Assembly (NCBI GenBank): GCA_021205485.1 | Contig: JAJPXK010000151.1 | Coordinates: 8,880-18,267 of the forward strand | Direction: 5' to 3' | From: Clostridia bacterium | GTDB taxonomy: Bacteria > Bacillota > Clostridia > Christensenellales > Borkfalkiaceae | DNA: 9,388 bases | Shown here: positions 1-4,188 of the stretch, piece after piece | Position numbering within the stretch: the stretch's first letter is position 1 | Layout: every line of letters begins with the position of its first letter | Made by a program: the position numbers and the translations under genes | Notes under the pieces: model-generated | Databases searched by the model: none | What the model saw: the letters and a program-made list of their open reading frames with translations, nothing else | What the model was told of the DNA's origin: nothing

Positions 1-30
1 GTTTATGTTTTACGAATATATGGTGTATTG

Positions 31-96
31 AACCCCTCCGCCGCAAAGCGGCCTTCCTCCCCTAATAAGGGAGGCTATAATAAAAACTGAGGGGTT
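31..96. repeat. Double-hairpin dispersed repeat, copy A
   Basis: Two hairpins stand side by side inside an outer 8-base inverted repeat (AACCCCTC at 31-38, GAGGGGTT at 89-96). The first hairpin is GCCGC-AAA-GCGGC (40-52). The second is CCTCCC (56-61) against GGGAGG (69-74). The order of motifs (CCTC, short GC hairpin, CCTTCC, CCCTAA, GGGAGGCT) matches the element at 2922-2969, so I read both as members of one dispersed family. It lies just past the stop of the ABC ATPase gene. No U-run follows it on the minus strand, so it is not a classical terminator, although it could slow or end operon transcription. I see no gene in positions 1-110. Confidence 0.6.
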
Positions 97-110
97 TACG
101 CCGTTAATAT

Positions 111-767
111 TTACAGCAACGCATTCAAAAGGTTCTTCCGCTGGCCCTGCCTTGCGAACAGGTCGGCGCCCGGCCGCCCCTCGGGATAAAACTCGCTCGC
201 TACCCTTCCCCCTTTTAGCACGGCTATGCGGTGAGAGAGCATAAGCGCCTCGTCGGCGTCGTGCGTAACGAATACCGCCGTGCGGCGTTCACTCTGCCAC
301 AGGTCTAAAAACAGGTTTATTACTTTGAGCTTTAGAGCTAAGTCCAGCGAAGCGAAGGGCTCGTCCATCAGAATCAATTCCGAGGGGTACAAAAAGGCCC
401 TGGCTATAGCCACCCTCTGCGCCTGGCCGCCCGAAAGGGTTACGGGGTAGCTTTCGGCCTTGTCCTGCAATCCGACCGCGGATATCATCGAATCAACGGC
501 GTTTTTATCTTTGCATACAAGCGAAAGGTTGCCCCTTACCGTAAGGTTAGGAAGCAGCCTCGGCTGCTGGAAAATATACGAGCAGCTTTTTTTTGTAATC
601 TCGCCTTCGTAGTCGGTAAGGCCCGCGAGCATATTCAGAAGGGTTGTCTTTCCGCTTCCGCTTTCGCCTAAGATACAGGTAATTTGCCCCTCGGATATGT
701 CCAGATTAAAGCCTTCGTACACCGTTAAACCGCCGTATTTTTTTGTAACGTTTTTAAGTGAAATCAC
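111..767 (-). CDS. ABC importer ATPase, SsuB/TauB/ThiZ-like
   Basis: This is the ATP-hydrolysing subunit of an importer in the nitrate/sulfonate/taurine/thiamine-precursor group, acting at the inner face of the membrane with the permease encoded just upstream. With the start chosen here it has 218 residues, compact for the family (usually about 250). All nucleotide-binding motifs are present: Walker A GESGSGKT (about 34-41), Q-loop FQQ (about 66-68), signature LSGGQ (about 111-115), Walker B LILMDE (about 131-136) and switch histidine in VTHDADEA (about 169). I chose the GTG at 767: it overlaps the permease stop in a GTGA arrangement and sits six bases after a strong AAAGGAGG. An in-frame ATG at 794 would add nine residues, but the AGGAGG would then fall inside the gene. 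Family membership is firm; the substrate cannot be read from the sequence. Confidence 0.93.
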   Translation of the reverse strand: MISLKNVTKKYGGLTVYEGFNLDISEGQITCILGESGSGKTTLLNMLAGLTDYEGEITKKSCSYIFQQPRLLPNLTVRGNLSLVCKDKNAVDSMISAVGLQDKAESYPVTLSGGQAQRVAIARAFLYPSELILMDEPFASLDLALKLKVINLFLDLWQSERRTAVFVTHDADEALMLSHRIAVLKGGRVASEFYPEGRPGADLFARQGQRKNLLNALL

Positions 768-1546
768 GCCCTGCCTCCTTTGCCCTTGGTCCATTTGTCG
801 GTGAGCTTTACGGGCAGCGACAGAAGAATTTCAGCCAGCGCCCCCGCTATTATCGTTACAATAGTAAGGGCGAAAAGCTCGGGAATTTCAAGGTAATTCC
901 TCGCCTCCTGCATCATGCCGCCTATGCTCACATAGGTGCGGGCCATAACTTCGGCCGACACTATAATTTTTAGCGTCAGCGAAAAGGCCGCCCCCGCCTG
1001 CGAAAGCACGTTAGGCAGCATTAACGGCAGATACATTTTGAACACCTTTTGCGAAGGGGTAAAATTGTAGACCTTGGCGACTTCCGCAAGGTTTTTGTCT
1101 ATCCCCGTAAAAGCTGCGTTCATTTGAGCATATACCATAGGGAATGTAACAAGACAGCCTACTATTACGGGGGCTATGCGGGGCGTTGTCCACAGCAAAA
1201 TTATTATTATTACCGCCATCGTAGGCACGGTGCGAAGCACAGTTACAATCGGCTGCAGTATTCGGGCGAATACCCTTGACAACGCCGAAAGGCAGGCGCA
1301 TACGGCGGCGAGCAGAAAAGAGATTGCAAACGCCTCTACGGCCCGCAAAAGGGTGTTGCCGAACGACTTCCAGAACGAGCTTTCGCCTAAAAGCCGCCAT
1401 AGCACCGAAAGTGTATCGCCTACCGACGGTATTACGTAGTCGTTCGCCTGTACATAGTAGGCGACAATCCAGCAAAGCCACATTACCGCAACAGACACAA
1501 CCGAAAATATTAAGTTGAAAGTTTTGTCGGATAAATGCTTTTTCAC
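764..1546 (-). CDS. ABC importer permease, SsuC/TauC/ThiX-like
   Basis: This is an integral membrane subunit of the binding-protein-dependent transport permease family, 260 residues long, a usual length. About six hydrophobic segments can be seen, near residues 11-32, 67-89, 97-119, 124-142, 183-203 and 222-245. The cytoplasmic EAA loop that docks on the ATPase is recognisable around residues 153-180 (LAEVAKVYNFTPSQKVF, then a proline-containing end). The start is GTG at 1546. The upstream AAAAGGGG is about 13 bases away, rather far, so translation may depend on coupling to the binding-protein gene, which ends 23 bases upstream. The end overlaps the ATPase start by four bases, the usual sign of coupled translation of interacting subunits. 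An ATG at 1556 opens another frame and is not this gene. The substrate is unknown. Confidence 0.92.
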   Translation of the reverse strand: MKKHLSDKTFNLIFSVVSVAVMWLCWIVAYYVQANDYVIPSVGDTLSVLWRLLGESSFWKSFGNTLLRAVEAFAISFLLAAVCACLSALSRVFARILQPIVTVLRTVPTMAVIIIILLWTTPRIAPVIVGCLVTFPMVYAQMNAAFTGIDKNLAEVAKVYNFTPSQKVFKMYLPLMLPNVLSQAGAAFSLTLKIIVSAEVMARTYVSIGGMMQEARNYLEIPELFALTIVTIIAGALAEILLSLPVKLTDKWTKGKGGRA

Positions 1547-1569
1547 TCTTGCACATATGCCCCTTTTAT

Positions 1570-2577
1570 TTATGCTCCGTAAAAGAACGAGTCGCTTACT
1601 GTATAAGTAGTACCCGATACCGCGCTGTATTTGCTTAAAAACGAAGTTATCTCCGCCTTGCCGTCTGCCGCCGAAGTAAAATAGATGGCGCAGTTCTGTA
1701 TTACCGCAGCGCTTAAATTTGCCGCAGTGAACGTAGGCGACAGGCCCTCGGTTAAATGCCCTGAAATAGCCGAAACCACTGTATCCATAGAAGTTGTTTC
1801 AAGCGTAAGCCAGTCTGCGGCCGTCTCAATCGCCGAAGTAAGGGCAGTTATAAAGTCGGGATTGCTTTGAATAAGCTCGGTTTTCGCCACCAATACCGCC
1901 TGAGGATAGCCGCCTTCGCTGCCGTAAAGGGTTTGCAGGCTGCCAACGCAGGTTAAAGCCGCCATTTTACCTGTAAGGTTGCTCATTGCGGGCTCGGGAA
2001 TTACGTAGTAATCGTAATCGTAAGAGCTTACGTCAGACGCCGCCGACATAGCCACAAGATTTACCGCCGTGTCGGAAGTTGAACCGTCGTTGCCAACAAT
2101 ATTATAATCGATATCGTTGTCGTTTAAAATAACCTCGAATGTAAGCCCGGGCACGGCGGTAAGCTGTACCACCCCTACCGTTTTGCCAACGAGGGAAGAG
2201 AGATTTGCCGCAGTAATTTCGGTTGTCTCCGTCTTGGAAACAATGTAAAGGTTGCCGTGCGTCACCGTGCCTAAAAGCTGGTAGGTTTCGCCCGTGCCGA
2301 GTTTTTGCGCGGCAGCGTTTAAGGGCAGTATGCACACGTCCGCCTCGGGTTCGTCGCCCGTAACGTAAGAGGTTATAAGGCTGCTGTCTACCACGTTATA
2401 TGTTACGTCTGCGCCAAGGTCGGTATCCTCCGACATAAGCATAGCCGCTGCGAGCGCGGGCGCCCCGTCGGGCATATACATAGTAATTTCGTCAGTTTCG
2501 CTGCCGCAGGCCGAAAAGCCGATAGAGCAGCACATCGCCGTTGCGGCGCATAAGGCCGCCGCGATAAATTTTTTCAT
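1570..2577 (-). CDS. ABC importer substrate-binding lipoprotein, NMT1/SsuA-like
   Basis: This is the extracellular solute-binding subunit of the importer, 335 residues. The start is ATG 2577, seven bases after AGAAGGAG; it gives a proper signal peptide (MKKFIAAALC, hydrophobic core) and lipobox FSAC with the lipidated cysteine at residue 24. Starting at 2652 would put 25 arginine-rich residues ahead of the signal and is rejected. The mature part begins with EITMYMPDGAPALAAA, followed by VGKTVGVVQLTAVPGLTFEVIL. This pattern resembles the NMT1/ThiY/SsuA type II binding fold used for thiamine precursors, sulfonates and related small molecules. It lies 37 bases after the regulator gene, with a small GC hairpin between, and 23 bases before the permease. 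The family is fairly sure; the ligand is not determined. Confidence 0.9.
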   Translation of the reverse strand: MKKFIAAALCAATAMCCSIGFSACGSETDEITMYMPDGAPALAAAMLMSEDTDLGADVTYNVVDSSLITSYVTGDEPEADVCILPLNAAAQKLGTGETYQLLGTVTHGNLYIVSKTETTEITAANLSSLVGKTVGVVQLTAVPGLTFEVILNDNDIDYNIVGNDGSTSDTAVNLVAMSAASDVSSYDYDYYVIPEPAMSNLTGKMAALTCVGSLQTLYGSEGGYPQAVLVAKTELIQSNPDFITALTSAIETAADWLTLETTSMDTVVSAISGHLTEGLSPTFTAANLSAAVIQNCAIYFTSAADGKAEITSFLSKYSAVSGTTYTVSDSFFYGA

Positions 2578-2593
2578 AATATTTCTCCTTCTT

Positions 2594-2606
2594 GCCGCAA
2601 AGCGGC
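2594..2606. repeat. Intercistronic hairpin GCCGC-AAA-GCGGC
   Basis: A perfect five-base-pair stem with a three-base loop lies between the regulator stop and the ribosome binding site of the substrate-binding gene. The same 13 bases occur at 40-52 within repeat copy A. No U-run follows it, so it is not a terminator. It may mark an RNA processing or stability point that sets the expression of the binding protein relative to the regulator; that role is inference. Confidence 0.45.
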
Positions 2607-2614
2607 GTAAAAAT

Positions 2615-2863
2615 TTAAATCTTGCTTGTAAGCGTCTTCGCCGAAACTCCATTCAACATACCTATTTTGCCCGTCAAAGTATTCAACACCTCGATAGGGG
2701 CGTCTATAATCACGCACATTACAGATATATTTTTCGCCTTGTAGGGCACGCCTATTCTGCCTATTATGTACTCGCCGTAAAAAGATAAAAGCGAGTTTAT
2801 GCTGGCTGACGACGACCTGTCCTCTACTATAATGCTTATAACAGCCACTCTGTTTTCTGACAT
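2615..2863 (-). CDS. TM1266-family regulator (iron-only hydrogenase system type)
   Basis: This is a small 82-residue protein with the pattern of the TM1266 family, annotated as putative regulators of iron-only hydrogenase systems and built on an ACT-like ferredoxin fold. Diagnostic stretches are RVAVISIIVEDR near the N-terminus, YGEYIIGRIGVPYKAKNISV in the middle, and a C-terminal TGKIGMLNGVSAKTL. The length agrees with the family. The start is ATG 2863, eight bases after GAGGGG. That site lies in the 3' arm of a stable hairpin in the leader, so expression of this gene is probably conditional. It is the first gene of an operon with a complete ABC importer; no hydrogenase or hydE/F/G maturation gene is in the window. 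Family recognition is from remembered sequence pattern; whether it binds nucleic acid or a small molecule is unknown. Confidence 0.85.
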   Translation of the reverse strand: MSENRVAVISIIVEDRSSSASINSLLSFYGEYIIGRIGVPYKAKNISVMCVIIDAPIEVLNTLTGKIGMLNGVSAKTLTSKI

Positions 2864-2871
2864 AAAAAATA

Positions 2872-2896
2872 CCCCTCGCCTGAAATTGGCAAGGGG
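2872..2896 (-). terminator. Terminator or ribosome-site-sequestering hairpin before the regulator
   Basis: A nine-pair stem CCCCUUGCC/GGCGAGGGG with loop AAUUUCA is followed directly by UAUUUUUU (2871-2864) and the ATG at 2863. The wobble U-G makes pairing better in minus-strand RNA than on the plus strand, which fits a minus-strand function. It could end transcription before the regulator gene, or block ribosomes from GAGGGG. Confidence 0.6.
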
Positions 2897-2921
2897 AAGT
2901 TATGTAAAATTCAGCTTTTAT

Positions 2922-2969
2922 CCTCCCTCATCCGTCCGCTTCGCGGACACCTTCCCCTAAGGGAAGGCT
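2922..2969. repeat. Double-hairpin dispersed repeat, copy B
   Basis: The element reads CCTCCCTCATCC, then GTCCGC-TTC-GCGGAC (2934-2948), then CCTTCCC-CTAA-GGGAAGG (2950-2967) and CTT. From memory, very similar elements (CCTCATCCGTC, a variable hairpin, ACCTTCCCC, AAGGGGAAGG) are scattered in many copies in intergenic regions of gut Clostridia. Here it sits inside the operon leader, between the two arms of the proposed antiterminator, and would form its own local hairpins in the RNA. Copy A at 31-96 has the same order of motifs with different stem sequences. Confidence 0.75.
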
Positions 2970-3048
2970 TAATAAGGTTAATGTTTGCTATAATCTTACT
3001 TATTCACCCCTTTGCCGTCAGGACATACCTTCCGACTCAGGCACAAGC

Positions 3049-3077
3049 ATTGTAACATACAAAAAATTATTTTGCAA
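3049..3077 (-). promoter_or_regulatory. Sigma-A-type promoter of the regulator/ABC operon
   Basis: On the minus strand, TTGCAA (3077-3072) and TACAAT (3054-3049) are separated by exactly 17 bases. The -10 matches the consensus at five of six positions and the -35 at four. A start seven bases on, near G3042, coincides with the first base of the leader stem-loop. An imperfect palindrome TGCAA-GCGA-TTGCA (3073-3086) overlaps the -35 and could be an operator; that is speculative. Confidence 0.65.
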
Positions 3078-3117
3078 GCGATTGCATAAGGTAAAAATTA
3101 TTCCGCATACTGCTTGT

Positions 3118-3699
3118 ATGAAAAAGTTATTTTTATGCTTACTTACAGCGGCTACCGCGGCCACGGCCGTAGCGGGCATCGCAGGATGTACCGACGGGCA
3201 GACGGGCGGCGGCGACAACAACACTCAGACGCAGGCAGACCTTGCTCAGGCCGAAAACCCCGCCCCGCCCTTTGATCAGGCGGAGGGCGAATTTGAATTT
3301 ATGCCCCCTCAACTGCCCTCGGGCGTCAGCCAATCGCCTTTGCCTCCCCCTTCAGGCAGAATTTTCAACCATACGGGAAGAAACCCCGAATTTTTGCGGG
3401 ATATGTCGGCTGGCGGCAACGTAAAAGAAGGTTCGCCCGCGGCGGAAAACAGGCCCTCGGGCAAAATACGCAAGAAAAAGGATAAAAGGCCTGACGATAT
3501 TGTAACGCCCGACGGCGGTATATCGCCCGACAAGAAAAATACGGAAGAAATTCCCGAAAAGCATAGCTGCCCCGACTGCGAAGAAAAAAATACCGAAGAT
3601 TCTACGCAAAACAGCGGCGAAAAGCAGGATAAAAGGCAAAAAAGCGGCAATACAAACAGAAAAAAATTCAAAAAACACAATAATGTCGCATTTGGTTAA
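3118..3699 (+). CDS. Low-complexity lipoprotein of unknown function
   Basis: The 193-residue product starts with a clear lipoprotein signal: MKKLFLCLLTAATAA, a hydrophobic alanine-rich core, then lipobox IAGC with the cysteine near residue 24. It should be lipid-anchored outside the cell. The mature part has no recognisable fold: first Gln/Asn/Gly-rich, then proline-rich (PPQLPSGVSQSPLPPPSG), then strongly charged Lys/Asp/Glu/Asn repeats, suggesting a disordered chain. One short CPDC motif lies near residue 149, a possible metal or redox site but very isolated. I took ATG 3118 because it begins the signal peptide exactly. No good ribosome binding site precedes it (the nearest AAGG is about 27 bases away), which is unusual here. 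It diverges from the ABC operon and ends before a strong terminator. I do not recognise the family. Confidence 0.75.
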   Translation: MKKLFLCLLTAATAATAVAGIAGCTDGQTGGGDNNTQTQADLAQAENPAPPFDQAEGEFEFMPPQLPSGVSQSPLPPPSGRIFNHTGRNPEFLRDMSAGGNVKEGSPAAENRPSGKIRKKKDKRPDDIVTPDGGISPDKKNTEEIPEKHSCPDCEEKNTEDSTQNSGEKQDKRQKSGNTNRKKFKKHNNVAFG

Positions 3700-3705
3700 C
3701 AACGT

Positions 3706-3751
3706 AAAAATACAATCGGCAGGCTGAAAAGCCTGCCGACTGTATTTTTTT
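3706..3751. terminator. Strong bidirectional intrinsic terminator
   Basis: CGGCAGGCT (3717-3725) pairs perfectly with AGCCTGCCG (3730-3738) around a GAAA loop. The stem extends outward through AAAAATACA (3706-3714) and TGTATTTTT (3741-3749), with one mismatch. T-runs follow on both strands: seven T on the plus strand (3745-3751) and five U in the minus-strand RNA. It sits between the convergent lipoprotein gene (stop 3699) and the 59-residue gene (stop 3803), so it probably serves both. Confidence 0.92.
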
Positions 3752-3768
3752 CTTGGAGGGGAAATTTT

Positions 3769-3816
3769 ATGTGTATAAAACGCAAAAACGCGTATAGTGT
3801 AATCAGTTTAATTTAA
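3769..3816 (+). CDS. Possible 15-residue small ORF
   Basis: ATG 3769 is preceded by GGAGGGG at 3755-3761 with a seven-base spacer, as good a ribosome binding site as any in this window, and it opens a 15-codon frame, MCIKRKNAYSVISLI, ending in TAA. The site comes just after the terminator with no visible promoter of its own, and its last 14 bases lie antisense to the 59-residue gene. Translation is therefore doubtful; the purine run may be chance. Confidence 0.18.
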   Translation: MCIKRKNAYSVISLI

Positions 3817-3982
3817 GATATTCGCAATGCACCAGCACGCCGTTTTCGTTGTGAGTATGAATTATAACCTCGGTGGCATCCTCTTTGCGGCACGCCCCTG
3901 AAGAATTGCGGTAAAACATAACCTTGTAGCTCCCCTTATCGAGCGGCAATGTTTCGGTGTAATAGCTATACATCGCTTCCAT
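3803..3982 (-). CDS. Small 59-residue protein of unknown function
   Basis: This short gene reads MEAMYSYYTETLPLDKGSY, continues with KVMFYRNSSGACRKEDATEV, and ends with IIHTHNENGVLVHCEYLKLN and TGA. Evidence that it is real: a strong AAGGGGGTG seven bases before ATG 3982, a uniform codon choice like its neighbours, an amphipathic beta-rich composition (alternating hydrophobics in YKVMFYR, EVIIHTH and GVLVHCEY), a TATAAT box about 50 bases upstream, and a bidirectional terminator downstream. There is no signal peptide or membrane segment, so it should be cytoplasmic. Two cysteines and three histidines are present but form no obvious binding motif. It stands alone between the giant gene and the lipoprotein gene. 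I do not recognise the family; a short single-sheet domain is a reasonable guess. Confidence 0.7.
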   Translation of the reverse strand: MEAMYSYYTETLPLDKGSYKVMFYRNSSGACRKEDATEVIIHTHNENGVLVHCEYLKLN

Positions 3983-4029
3983 ATAGCATCACCCCCTTAA
4001 TTATTACGGGTTTTTATTCCCCGTTTGCA

Positions 4030-4055
4030 ATTATAATATAAACTGCGAATGTTAA
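4030..4055 (-). promoter_or_regulatory. Possible promoter of the 59-residue gene
   Basis: On the minus strand a perfect TATAAT (4035-4030) lies in a very AT-rich stretch. A TTAACA (4055-4050) is upstream, but the spacing of 14 bases is short, so the -35 is uncertain. The predicted start near 4023 is followed by a small ACGGG/CCCGT hairpin (4006-4010 with 4020-4024), then the ribosome binding site. Apart from this, positions 3983-4136 hold nothing I can name. Confidence 0.45.
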
Positions 4056-4137
4056 ATTGCCGTGAACAGGCAGTAAATATTTAGTAAATTTAAAATGTGT
4101 GTTTTTGCCCGTTTTATAAAATAAAGGTAAATTGTGT

Positions 4138-4173
4138 AAAAATGGCGTTCCGCAAATTCGGAACGCCATTTTG
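4138..4173. terminator. Intrinsic terminator of the giant repeat gene
   Basis: A perfect 12-pair stem, AATGGCGTTCCG (4141-4152) with CGGAACGCCATT (4159-4170), has a six-base loop and is extended by A-T pairs. On the minus strand it is followed by TTTTT, and it lies 18 bases after the giant gene's stop at 4189. On the plus strand the following run (TTTTGATTTT) is weaker. Confidence 0.9.
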
Positions 4174-4188
4174 ATTTTAAAACAGATA

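Larger units (their letters stand above)
2864..3042 (-). promoter_or_regulatory. Operon leader with mutually exclusive hairpins (attenuator or riboswitch-like)
   Basis: The RNA from the 3049-3077 promoter would start near G3042, exactly at a stem-loop: GCC (3042-3040) with GGC (3016-3014), GUC (3036-3034) with GAC (3019-3017), GGA (3033-3031) with UCC (3023-3021). The segment GGCAAAGGGG (3016-3007) shares that last GGC and can instead pair with CCCCUUGCC (2896-2888), nine pairs with one bulged A. CCCCUUGCC can also pair with GGCGAGGGG (2880-2872), nine pairs including one U-G, seven-base loop, followed by UAUUUUUU and the regulator ATG. The last hairpin resembles an intrinsic terminator and also hides the GAGGGG ribosome binding site. 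The three stems are mutually exclusive, as in attenuators and riboswitches. I could not match the first stem-loop to a known riboswitch class. The pairings are visible; the function is inferred. Confidence 0.6.

Noticed and set aside
31..96. Repeat copy A as a classical intrinsic terminator of the ABC operon
   Set aside because: No U-run follows the stems on the minus strand; it is better described as a dispersed repeat.
1011..1556. Long open frame on the minus strand within the permease gene, starting at ATG 1556
   Set aside because: It is in another frame of a clear permease gene, and its product is rich in Cys/Arg with no domain pattern.
2990..3042. TPP riboswitch (THI box) ahead of a ThiXYZ-like importer
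   Set aside because: A CUGAG is present near 3039-3035, but the rest of the conserved THI box core is absent and the stem-loop is too short.
3309..3702. Two overlapping minus-strand open frames opposite the lipoprotein gene
   Set aside because: They are mirror images of the low-complexity Lys/Glu/Pro codons; the plus-strand frame has a proper lipoprotein signal and terminator.
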